Shown: piece by piece, positions 14,992-22,779 of the stretch
How the letters are laid out: each line of letters opens with the position of its first letter
Position numbering within the stretch: the stretch's first letter is position 1
Assembly (NCBI GenBank): GCA_002299555.1
Contig: DBOL01000059.1
Coordinates: forward strand, 1,238 to 31,639
DNA: 30,402 bases
Direction: 5' to 3'
Origin: Candidatus Aminicenantes bacterium UBA647
Lineage (GTDB): Bacteria; Acidobacteriota; Aminicenantia; UBA2199
Made by a program: the position numbers and the translations under genes
The notes under the pieces: generated by a model
Database searches by the model: none
What the model saw: the letters and a program-made list of their open reading frames with translations, nothing else
Told to the model about the DNA's origin: nothing

Positions 14992-16806
14992 TTAGTCCAG
15001 GGGGAATTCTTTTATCCACTCATAGTCTATATTTTTTCTTTCATTTTCTTCTTTTGTAATTAAAAAGTGATCAAGCAGAAGAAAATCCATATCAGTATTC
15101 TTAAATACTCTGAATGCATCTTCAGGAGAATTGACAATGGGTTCTCCTCTTATATTGAAGGAAGTGTTAATAATAACCGGACATCCTGTCCTTTTGTTGA
15201 ATGCACTTATCAAATCATAGTAAAAGGGGTTAGTATCTTTCCTTACTGAATGTACCCTGGCGGAATAATCAACATGTGTGATAGCCGGAACGTCAGATCT
15301 GATTATATTTATCTTGTCAAGGCCTGATATTTTTGTTACAGAATCTTTCTCTTTTTTCCTTCTTTTTTTAAGGACGTCATATACAAGTAACATATAGGGA
15401 GAGCTGTGATCGAAATCAAAATATTTATCTATATGCTCTTCCAGGATCGACGGTGCAAAGGGCCTGAAAGATTCACGAAATTTGATCTTAACATTCATAG
15501 TCGTCTGCATGTCAACAGACCTGGCGTCTCCAATTATGCTTCTGTGCCCTAATGCTCTTGGACCGTATTCCATCCTCCCATTAAAGATCCCGATAACTTT
15601 ATTGTTATCTAGTAGTTCTGCTATTTTTGAGAATACTGAATTTCCTTTAAAATTTTCATATTTAATTTTGTTCTTATCCAGATAGTTCTTTATCTCATTC
15701 TCAGAGTATTCAGATCCGAGGAATGATCCTTGCTGTGAGTCTGATTTAGTTTCTGGAATTCGTTTGTTGTCCAGATTATTGTGCCAGGAGTAAAGTGCAG
15801 CTCCAAGAGCACCACCAGCATCACCTGAAGCAGGCTGGATCCAGATATTCTTGAATATTTGTTTTTTCAGAATCTTTCCATTGGCGACACAATTAAGTGC
15901 AACCCCTCCTGCCAGGGTAAGGTTATCACCACCATGCTCTTTTTTCATATGACGGATAATTTTTTCAACTATCTCTTCAAGTACAGCCTGTACAGAAGCA
16001 GCCATATCCATGTCAAGTTTTCTTACAGGAGTTTCTGGTCTCCGGGGAGATGCTTTGAAAAGCTTATTAAACTTCTTGCTTGTCATGGTCAGGCCGATAT
16101 GATAATTGAAATAATCCATATTTAATCTGAAAGATCCATCATCTTTAACATCGATAAGATTATCAAGTATTTCCCTTGTATAGAGAGGTTCCCCATAAGG
16201 TGCCAGTCCCATTAGTTTATATTCCCCTGAGTTAACTCTGAAACCTGTAAAATAAGTAAATGCAGAATAGAGAAGTCCAAGAGAGTGGGGGAAAGTAATG
16301 GTTTTCTCTATTTTTATCTTATTTTCTGAACCTTTGCCAATGGTTATTGTATCCCATTCACCAACACCGTCTATAGTTAGAATTGAAGCAGATTTAAAGG
16401 GGGAAGGGAAGAATGCAGAAGAAGCATGAGATTCATGATGTTTACAGAAATATATTTTTTCGATCCCGGTTTTTTCTTTTATTACCTGCTTAATGAACAA
16501 TTTTTCTTTGAACCAGATCGGCATTGCACTTAGAAAACTTCTTAAACCTCTTGGCGCGAATTGTGAATATGTAGAAAATAATCTGTCAAATTTCAGAAGA
16601 GGTTTTTCATAAAAAATGACATGATCTATATCAGTGGGTTTAACTCCCGTAAAACGGAGAGCCTCTTCGTATGCATGAGATGGAAAAGAAGGGTCATGCT
16701 TTTTTCTGGTGTAACGCTCTTCCTGTGCTGCAAAAATTATTTGGCCGTTCTTTATCAAAGCAACAGCACTATCGTGATAGAATGCGGAAATACCTAAAAT
16801 GACCAT
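14992..16806 (-). CDS. Carbamoyltransferase (NodU/CmcH/SxtI family)
   Basis: A 604-residue enzyme that moves a carbamoyl group from carbamoyl phosphate, through carbamoyl-adenylate, to a hydroxyl on a sugar or secondary metabolite. The N-terminal Kae1-like domain begins MVILGISAFYHDSAVALI and holds His11, the metal-binding HHESH (123-127) and DGVGEWD (146-152), then GGVALNCVANG. The C-terminal YrdC-like domain has YGPRALGHRSI and INTSFNIRGEPIVNSPEDA. The length is normal for the family. An in-frame TTG lies six bases upstream, but it falls inside the -10 hexamer, so the ATG at 16806 is the start and the message has no leader. It heads an operon with SxtJ-like, DUF5989 and SGNH genes. The acceptor is unknown. 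Confidence 0.95.
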   Translation of the reverse strand: MVILGISAFYHDSAVALIKNGQIIFAAQEERYTRKKHDPSFPSHAYEEALRFTGVKPTDIDHVIFYEKPLLKFDRLFSTYSQFAPRGLRSFLSAMPIWFKEKLFIKQVIKEKTGIEKIYFCKHHESHASSAFFPSPFKSASILTIDGVGEWDTITIGKGSENKIKIEKTITFPHSLGLLYSAFTYFTGFRVNSGEYKLMGLAPYGEPLYTREILDNLIDVKDDGSFRLNMDYFNYHIGLTMTSKKFNKLFKASPRRPETPVRKLDMDMAASVQAVLEEIVEKIIRHMKKEHGGDNLTLAGGVALNCVANGKILKKQIFKNIWIQPASGDAGGALGAALYSWHNNLDNKRIPETKSDSQQGSFLGSEYSENEIKNYLDKNKIKYENFKGNSVFSKIAELLDNNKVIGIFNGRMEYGPRALGHRSIIGDARSVDMQTTMNVKIKFRESFRPFAPSILEEHIDKYFDFDHSSPYMLLVYDVLKKRRKKEKDSVTKISGLDKINIIRSDVPAITHVDYSARVHSVRKDTNPFYYDLISAFNKRTGCPVIINTSFNIRGEPIVNSPEDAFRVFKNTDMDFLLLDHFLITKEENERKNIDYEWIKEFPLD

Positions 16807-16811
16807 TCCCA

Positions 16812-16840
16812 ATTATAGATTTTTTTAACTATTATGTCAA
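16812..16840 (-). promoter_or_regulatory. Perfect-consensus sigma70 promoter giving a leaderless mRNA
   Basis: On the minus strand: TTGACA (16835-16840), 17 bases, TATAAT (16812-16817). The A of the carbamoyltransferase ATG (16806) is the sixth base after the -10, where transcription should begin. Confidence 0.88.
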
Positions 16841-16912
16841 AATTAAATTCTCTTCTATTGGCATGTTAAATTACTGATATTAAGTCTGAAATGGATTAAC
16901 GGATGTGATTTC

Positions 16913-16941
16913 TTGATTTTTTAATGAAAATAATATATAAA
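16913..16941 (+). promoter_or_regulatory. Promoter of ispA-dxs operon
   Basis: TTGATT (16913-16918), 17 bases, TATAAA (16936-16941). The start is expected at about 16948, only a few bases before the ATG at 16952. No Shine-Dalgarno is present, so this message too looks leaderless. It is divergent from the carbamoyltransferase promoter. Confidence 0.7.
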
Positions 16942-16951
16942 TCTTTTTCAT

Positions 16952-17806
16952 ATGAATGAATATTTTAGTGAATTCTCAAATAAAATCGAGCTTGCTCTTC
17001 TCAGAGGTATTGATGGTGATCGGAGTGTGTTGGAATCCTCGATCCACTATTCTTTATCAATAAAAGGGAAGAGGTTAAGGCCACTTATCTTTCTCACATT
17101 ATTAGAGGCTTTTGGTGTATCAGCAGAGGAATTTATTGATATAGCCGTATCAATCGAATATATTCATACATATTCACTTATCCATGATGATCTTCCTGCT
17201 ATGGATAATGATGATATTCGCAGGGGAATGCCTACTGTTCATAAAAAATATAATGAAGCAATTGCTCTCCTCGCAGGAGACACACTTCTTACCATGGCAG
17301 TTGAAAAGATCTCCATGTCAGGAGTCAGTCCTGAAAAAAAGATCAATATTCTTCAGATCCTGACAAAGAGTATTGGGATCGAAGGTATGGCGGGGGGCCA
17401 ATCGCTTGATCTTCTTTTTAATGGTGATATAGAGACTATCAATGAAATACACAGAAAAAAAACCGCAGAACTCATAAAGGGAACTATCCTCTCTGCTGCA
17501 GAAATTGCAGGACTTGATAAAGAAAAGAAAGAGACTCTTGGAAATATCGGATTGAAGATAGGAATAGCTTTTCAAATGGCAGATGATCTGTTGGATATTG
17601 TAGGAAGTGAAAAAGAGGTTGGGAAGAAACTTCAAAAGGATAGTTCAAATAAAAGCCCTAATTCCGTATTATATTACGGTGCTGAAGTAATAAAGAAAAA
17701 AATTGAGAAAGAATACAATGAAGTACTCGAACTCATAAAAATACTGGGAATTGATTTCCCTCCATTTCTTGAGCTGATCAATCTAATGGTACACAGGAGC
17801 AAATAG
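16952..17806 (+). CDS. ispA: Polyprenyl (farnesyl) diphosphate synthase
   Basis: A 284-residue all-alpha prenyltransferase that adds isopentenyl diphosphate to allylic diphosphates. The first Asp-rich motif is DDLPAMD (79-85) in HTYSLIHDDLPAMDNDDIRRG, and the second is DDLLD (about 211-215). Also present are GKRLRP at the start of the fold and LAGDTLLT. The bacterial-type FARM with two extra residues (DDxxxxD) and the length fit a geranyl/farnesyl diphosphate synthase rather than a long-chain enzyme. Its stop overlaps the GTG of dxs by one base, so precursor supply and chain making are co-expressed. Product length is inferred. Confidence 0.93.
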   Translation: MNEYFSEFSNKIELALLRGIDGDRSVLESSIHYSLSIKGKRLRPLIFLTLLEAFGVSAEEFIDIAVSIEYIHTYSLIHDDLPAMDNDDIRRGMPTVHKKYNEAIALLAGDTLLTMAVEKISMSGVSPEKKINILQILTKSIGIEGMAGGQSLDLLFNGDIETINEIHRKKTAELIKGTILSAAEIAGLDKEKKETLGNIGLKIGIAFQMADDLLDIVGSEKEVGKKLQKDSSNKSPNSVLYYGAEVIKKKIEKEYNEVLELIKILGIDFPPFLELINLMVHRSK

Positions 17807-19677
17807 TGAATGTTTTAGATAAAATAAATTTTCCTGATGACCTGAAAAAGTTATCATATAAAGAGTTAAAAGCTTTATCCGGAGAGATACGAGAACTCAT
17901 AATTGAAGTTGTTTCCATGAATGGAGGACATCTTGCCTCAAATCTGGGTGCAGTAGAATTAACAATTGCATTACATAAAGTTTTTAATGCACCGGAGGAT
18001 AAGTTCATATGGGACGTAGGTCACCAATGCTACACGCATAAAATACTGACAGGCCGGAAAGACAGGATTTTCTCGATAAGAAAGAAAGGTGGATTGATTG
18101 GATTCCCGGATATATTGGAAAGTAAATATGATGTTTTGAATACAGGTCATGCTTCTACATCACTGGCATTTGCTTCTGGTATGGCAATAGCACGTGATAT
18201 AAAGGGTGAATCATTTAATGTGATCCCTGTGATCGGAGATGGTGCCTTAACAGGAGGAGTTGCATTTGAGGCTCTTAATAACATCGGTCATATTAAGCAG
18301 AAGATGATAATCGTATTAAATGATAACAGGATGTCCATCTCCCCGAATGTAGGTGGAATCTCAAAGTATCTTAATTATTTGTCAACAGGCCGGCCGTATA
18401 TACGTCTTAAAGAGATAGTTCAATCAATTTTCAATAAGATCCCGCTGGTTGGGAATAGTCTTGTTACCGGTACCAGAAAATTACTGAAATTGTTGAGAGT
18501 AATGACTGTTCCCGGATCACTCTTTAATGATCTTGGAGTGAAATATATCGGACCGATCAATGGTCATGACCTTAAAGAGATGATGAAAGTGTTTGAAGAG
18601 GCTAAAAAATATAATTTCCCGGTATTACTTCATGTCGTAACTAAGAAAGGACTTGGATACGGTCCTGCGTTAGAAAACCCAAGTTCTTTTCACTCTTCAG
18701 CACCATTCGAAATTTCTAATGGAAAATTAAAAAAAGAGGGTTCAATACCTTCCTACTCTTCTGTCTTTGGCAAAGCAGTTCTGGATCTTGTTGAAAAGGA
18801 TAGATCAGTAATTGCCCTGACTGCAGCAATGCCATCGGGAACGGGGCTTGATCAGGTTCAGAATAAATATCCGGAAAATTTTTTCGATGTAGGAATAGCA
18901 GAGCAATATATGATGGACTTTGCTGGTGGCCTCTCACTTGGAGGTGTAAAGCCGGTAGTGGCCATATATTCAACTTTTCTTCAGCGGGCAATAGATCAGG
19001 TTATTCATGATATTGTATTAATGAAGATACCTATGGTTGTGGGAATAGATAGGGCAGGGCTTGTTGGAGATGATGGACCCACACACCAGGGAATATATGA
19101 TATCTCAATCCTCCGTACTTTACCGGGAATTGTATTAATGGCTCCCAAAGATGAAAATGAATTAAGACAGATGATATTCTCCGGGATGGAATATAAAAAA
19201 CCTGTCTTTGTCAGATTTCCCAAAGAGACCGGCCGGGGAGTGGAGATCAGGGAAGAGTTTACTGAAATTCCTTTCGGAAAAGGTGAAGTAATGAGAGAAG
19301 GCGGTGATGGTTTGATAATTGCAGCCGGAACTCTTGTTTACAATGCACTTCAAGCAGCAGAAATTCTGTATAAAAAAGAGAATATTGACCTGAAAGTTAT
19401 AAATATCAGGTTTATAAAACCGATTGATGAAGAACTCATTTTGTCATCTATTGGAAATAGTAAAAAGATAATAACAATTGAAGATGGAGTCTGGAAGGGT
19501 GGTCTCAACTCAATCATAAGGGAGTTGTTTGCTTCTTGTTCAGCCGGGAATTTTGATCTTCTTCCTCTGGGAGTACCTGAGGAATTTATTGATGTAGCGT
19601 CAAGAACAGAATTACTTGAGAAATATGAACTTGATGTTGAGGGGATATACAGGAATCTCAGTAGTTTTTTAAAATAG
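17806..19677 (+). CDS. dxs: 1-deoxy-D-xylulose-5-phosphate synthase
   Basis: A 623-residue thiamine-diphosphate enzyme that joins pyruvate and glyceraldehyde 3-phosphate in the first step of the MEP isoprenoid pathway. Family landmarks are HLASNLGAVELT, the VGHQCYTHKILTGR segment, NTGHASTSLAFASG, the ThDP/Mg motif GDGALTGG...LNDN (about 143-171), the pyrimidine-domain GIAEQYMMDFAGG with the catalytic Glu, and DRAGLVGDDGPTHQG. Length is typical. The start is GTG at 17806, with AGGAG at 17795-17799 six bases upstream; no in-frame ATG is close. Coupled to ispA. Confidence 0.97.
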   Translation: MNVLDKINFPDDLKKLSYKELKALSGEIRELIIEVVSMNGGHLASNLGAVELTIALHKVFNAPEDKFIWDVGHQCYTHKILTGRKDRIFSIRKKGGLIGFPDILESKYDVLNTGHASTSLAFASGMAIARDIKGESFNVIPVIGDGALTGGVAFEALNNIGHIKQKMIIVLNDNRMSISPNVGGISKYLNYLSTGRPYIRLKEIVQSIFNKIPLVGNSLVTGTRKLLKLLRVMTVPGSLFNDLGVKYIGPINGHDLKEMMKVFEEAKKYNFPVLLHVVTKKGLGYGPALENPSSFHSSAPFEISNGKLKKEGSIPSYSSVFGKAVLDLVEKDRSVIALTAAMPSGTGLDQVQNKYPENFFDVGIAEQYMMDFAGGLSLGGVKPVVAIYSTFLQRAIDQVIHDIVLMKIPMVVGIDRAGLVGDDGPTHQGIYDISILRTLPGIVLMAPKDENELRQMIFSGMEYKKPVFVRFPKETGRGVEIREEFTEIPFGKGEVMREGGDGLIIAAGTLVYNALQAAEILYKKENIDLKVINIRFIKPIDEELILSSIGNSKKIITIEDGVWKGGLNSIIRELFASCSAGNFDLLPLGVPEEFIDVASRTELLEKYELDVEGIYRNLSSFLK

Positions 19678-19681
19678 AAAA

Positions 19682-20116
19682 ATGAAAAAAAAAATTCTGC
19701 TATTGAGCAGCTTTTTATTTTTGATCCCTTTAATGTATCAGGGTGAAATATTCAGTAGATTTGCAGATGCGAATAAGGACTACCATGAACGGATAAAAGG
19801 GAAGTGGGTGTTCAGCAACAGGCAATTTGTTTATGAGTTTACTGATATATTTGTCAGGAAGATAGACGGATTTCGTTATTATAAATATAAAAGTACTAAA
19901 TATCCCAGATATGATAATTTTCTCTACGCAATATTCAAATCAAAGAAATCAGGTATCTCTTTTTTCTGCAGGGGTAATTGGGATAAGAAGAGGGGATTCA
20001 TCCATGTATCCTCCCGGATCAGGTTTATCGGCAGGGATAAATTTATTGTTTTCAGTAAAGATGATATCAATGAGATATATTTCACGGCAAAAAGAATTGT
20101 TCAAACTCCTCGATAA
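19682..20116 (+). CDS. Exported protein of unknown function
   Basis: A 144-residue protein that I do not recognise. It has a clear signal peptide (MKKKILLLSSFLFLIPLMYQG, residues 1-21), and the rest is a small soluble domain rich in Lys, Arg, Phe and Tyr. Repeated beta-like stretches such as GKWVFSNRQFVYEFTD and GFIHVSSRIRFIGRDKFIVFS suggest a lipocalin-like or other small beta fold; that is a guess. It begins four bases after the dxs stop, without an obvious Shine-Dalgarno, and its last 35 bases overlap the 3' end of the convergent thymidylate kinase gene. The start codon is followed by a run of nine A. Confidence 0.7.
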   Translation: MKKKILLLSSFLFLIPLMYQGEIFSRFADANKDYHERIKGKWVFSNRQFVYEFTDIFVRKIDGFRYYKYKSTKYPRYDNFLYAIFKSKKSGISFFCRGNWDKKRGFIHVSSRIRFIGRDKFIVFSKDDINEIYFTAKRIVQTPR

Positions 20117-20708
20117 CTGATCCCAGAACATTGTCAATCGATTCTTTGCCATCTATAACCTTGATAAAATCATATTTCAGATCGAGATAATTTTTTCTTA
20201 CTTTTAAGAGAAAGGACTCTTTTTCGAATAATTTTGCCTCGACATCCCTTGAATTCCTAATCCTGTTCATTGCAGTAGGAATATCAACATCTATTAGAAA
20301 GAGAAGATCCGGCTCCGGTGAGAACTTTCTGTTCTCGCTTATTATCATCTCTACATCCATGCCTCTGGCGCCCTGATAACAAGCAGAAGAAAAATAGTAT
20401 CTGTCGAGAATTACAATATCCCCATTTTTGAGAGACGGGCGAAGATTATTTTCAACATCCCATTTTCTATCCTTAAGAAAATATTTAAATTCCTCATCTA
20501 TGGGAATAGAATCCATTTCATCTGCAAGTTCACGGATCTTCTTCCCCCATTTGGAATCTGATGGCTCGCGGAACCAGGATGTGTTTATATTTTTGTTTTT
20601 AAGATATTTGAAAAATAATTTGGAAATTGTTGTTTTTCCGGAACCGTCAATGCCTTCAAAAACTATGAATTTTCCTGCCCCGGGTCTCATGTAAAGATTA
20701 TATCCCAT
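20082..20708 (-). CDS. tmk: Thymidylate kinase (dTMP kinase)
   Basis: A 208-residue enzyme that phosphorylates dTMP to dTDP. The P-loop is FEGIDGSGKTT (about 17-27). The DRYYFSSACYQGARG segment carries the conserved DR(Y/F) and substrate-binding residues, and PDLLFLIDVDIPTAMNRI is the usual core strand. The lid region RDVEAKLFEKESFLLKVRKNYL is shorter than in E. coli. The start at 20708 lies one base after the stop of the radical SAM gene; an internal ATG at 20690 (MRPGAGKF) is possible but has no ribosome site. Its 3' end overlaps the convergent unknown gene by 35 bases. Confidence 0.93.
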   Translation of the reverse strand: MGYNLYMRPGAGKFIVFEGIDGSGKTTISKLFFKYLKNKNINTSWFREPSDSKWGKKIRELADEMDSIPIDEEFKYFLKDRKWDVENNLRPSLKNGDIVILDRYYFSSACYQGARGMDVEMIISENRKFSPEPDLLFLIDVDIPTAMNRIRNSRDVEAKLFEKESFLLKVRKNYLDLKYDFIKVIDGKESIDNVLGSVIEEFEQFFLP

Positions 20709-20709
20709 C

Positions 20710-22569
20710 TCATACTATTTTTGTAATAAAGTCTTCTGCATTTTTTTCGATCTCATTAAGTTCATCCTGTGATCTTTTATTTCTGAATCCTTCACCTGCG
20801 ATCCTTTCCTGTTTGATGAAGCTATATGCGGAGATAGCCGCATTTTTCATCTCACCATTTTTTAAATAATCAAAGAATCCTCTTTTCCCGGGGAGGTTTT
20901 CATTGTTAAGCAATTTGTTAAGATATTCATATTGTGTTTCAACATGATCAACCAGGATCAGATCAAATATTGGATCGTACCCTTTGATCACTTTTTTATA
21001 CTTTATTTGAGATGCGGTATTTTCTGATCGTGATATCAGGGTAAATGCAGGTGTTGAGGGGTAAGGGATAAGGAATGGAGAATGATGGAGAAGTGAGAAG
21101 TGTGGAAAGTTTGATTTAAGATCGTATATAATTTGAAATTCTTCAAAAAATTCTTTCCATGATGACAGGTGATCCGAACTGATCCAATAATGGTAATTAT
21201 CGATCTTATAATTTTCAAATTCTTTTAACAGTTTATAGATCATTTTAATTCCGGGAAATGGTTTCCCGAGACGAATACTTCGGCTTTTAAGGAATGTGTC
21301 GGTGCCTGTCCAGAGTAATGGATGAGAATTCCGGTAGAGGTCAATGTTTGAAATAAGCTTAATTGCATTAATATTAATATCTCCATTTTTTTGAAAAAAA
21401 GATGTGATTGAACTTTGTATTCCCCATAAAGAAATATTGTTGCTGATAATTTCTTTAAATACAGAATCTGCATAATTGGTGTTTTGGAGAATATCATCAT
21501 CATTAATATTAATAACACCTGAACTCTCTTTGTCCAGATTTAATTCTAGCAATCTCTCATTGAAAGAAAGTAATAGTTGTTTGATATTTTTTATCGGGAG
21601 TTCCCGGAACTTTCTACCCTGTACTTTTGAACAGAAAACACAATTATTCCTGCAGCCTCGCGAAAAATTTATTTCAAGCCCATTTGACAACTCTTTTCTT
21701 CCTGCAAATGAAAAATGAAATTTCAAATCCTCCAGATTATCAATTGCATTTATCTCATTGTATCCTGAGAAAAAGATCAATCCCTGTTTCTGATAGTAAA
21801 ATCCATTGAGTTTAAACAGGGATGCAAGGTCATTGTTATTTATTGCATTCAATATCTCCGGAAATATATATTCTCCTTCTCCACGAATGAATAGATTTAT
21901 TTCAGGAAGATGATACATAGCAGTGAGAGGGTTTAAGGTTATGAACGGTCCTCCAGCTGCCATTATTATATCTGGAACATCAGGGATAGACTTCAGAAAC
22001 ATTTTGAAATCTTCAAAAGTGTCCTCGAAAAGAGTGAATCCCCACAAATCGATCTTTTCGGAAAGATCTGCATTTTCAGTAAGCGGCAAAGAAATGTTGT
22101 CAATGACTACATCAAATGAACTCTCGGTAAGAGCCGATCCCAGAAAAAGTGGTGATGCTGTAAGTCCTACAGAGTTCCATCTTTTATCCGACCTGCGAAA
22201 AGGAGTTGATAATTTTATCCTTTTAATTTCACTTGTGAGATCTATTTGACTGCTCTTAGCGGAAATCCCTTTTTGTATTTTCCCATCTGATCCGTTAAGA
22301 AAGAAATTGCAGGACCTTCCTGTTGAACTATTCTGATTATGGGTTGAAGAATAAGTGCTGTTTTTATACTTTTTGTGAAGGTCGATTCTGATAATGTCCT
22401 CTAACTTAATGTCGAATGAATTATCTCTTTTGATCTTGAGGTATTGTTGAAGTACTTCTTCCCTGGAGAAATGCACATGATCATAAGTGATTATAACTTT
22501 CCCATTGAACAATTCCTGATCAGATCTCATTTTGATGAAATTATACACTAACAATAGTTTTATAGACAT
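20710..22569 (-). CDS. Radical SAM protein with B12-binding-like N-terminal domain
   Basis: A 619-residue enzyme with an unusual N-terminal region (1-130, low similarity to anything I know), a Rossmann-like B12-binding-type domain (about 150-245, with DLWGFTLFEDTFEDF, AAGGPFITLNP and FIRGEGEYIFPEIL) and a radical SAM core with the cluster motif CRNNCVFC (Cys306, Cys310, Cys313). The DxHxxG cobalamin-ligand motif is not seen, as in many members of this class. A C-terminal tail of about 100 residues carries an Arg/Lys-rich end. The reaction is unknown. It is coupled to tmk. The start is uncertain: the ATG at 22530 lies nine bases after a TATAAT (22540-22545) and could be the true leaderless start. 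Confidence 0.82.
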   Translation of the reverse strand: MSIKLLLVYNFIKMRSDQELFNGKVIITYDHVHFSREEVLQQYLKIKRDNSFDIKLEDIIRIDLHKKYKNSTYSSTHNQNSSTGRSCNFFLNGSDGKIQKGISAKSSQIDLTSEIKRIKLSTPFRRSDKRWNSVGLTASPLFLGSALTESSFDVVIDNISLPLTENADLSEKIDLWGFTLFEDTFEDFKMFLKSIPDVPDIIMAAGGPFITLNPLTAMYHLPEINLFIRGEGEYIFPEILNAINNNDLASLFKLNGFYYQKQGLIFFSGYNEINAIDNLEDLKFHFSFAGRKELSNGLEINFSRGCRNNCVFCSKVQGRKFRELPIKNIKQLLLSFNERLLELNLDKESSGVININDDDILQNTNYADSVFKEIISNNISLWGIQSSITSFFQKNGDININAIKLISNIDLYRNSHPLLWTGTDTFLKSRSIRLGKPFPGIKMIYKLLKEFENYKIDNYHYWISSDHLSSWKEFFEEFQIIYDLKSNFPHFSLLHHSPFLIPYPSTPAFTLISRSENTASQIKYKKVIKGYDPIFDLILVDHVETQYEYLNKLLNNENLPGKRGFFDYLKNGEMKNAAISAYSFIKQERIAGEGFRNKRSQDELNEIEKNAEDFITKIV

Positions 22570-22598
22570 TATAGAGGCTGATAGAACGCATTATATTC

Positions 22599-22627
22599 TT
22601 GACAGGTACCGGAAACTCTGATAGTAT
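22599..22627 (+). promoter_or_regulatory. Promoter of the 22.8-30.4 kb operon
   Basis: A perfect TTGACA (22599-22604), 17 bases, TAGTAT (22622-22627). The start near 22634 would give a leader of about 145 bases before the first gene, unlike the other promoters here. The leader matches no riboswitch I recognise. Confidence 0.6.
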
Positions 22628-22727
22628 TCCAACGATTTTATTATCAATCAAATTGAACATAAGGTTCTTTTTGAATGTTTATGAACTGGTTAAATTAAGT
22701 TTGATATATTTTGTTGAGATCTGAGAA

Positions 22728-22766
22728 ATGGAAATGATGATGGAAGGACAAAAAACATTCAAATGA
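22728..22766 (+). other. Possible Met-rich leader peptide ORF
   Basis: A 12-codon reading frame, MEMMMEGQKTFK, lies in the leader. Its TGA overlaps the GAGGGG Shine-Dalgarno (22765-22770) of the downstream folate-methyltransferase-like gene. Four of its 12 codons are Met. Its own ribosome site is weak. It may be chance. Confidence 0.25.
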
Positions 22767-22779
22767 GGGGAAAACAAGA

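Noticed and set aside
16807..16812. TTG start two codons upstream of the carbamoyltransferase ATG
   Set aside because: It lies within and just after the -10 hexamer of a perfect promoter, so it would not be in the transcript.
22570..22779. Riboswitch in the longest intergenic region
   Set aside because: I looked for cobalamin, SAM, TPP and tetrahydrofolate-type conserved boxes before the folate-related gene and saw none.
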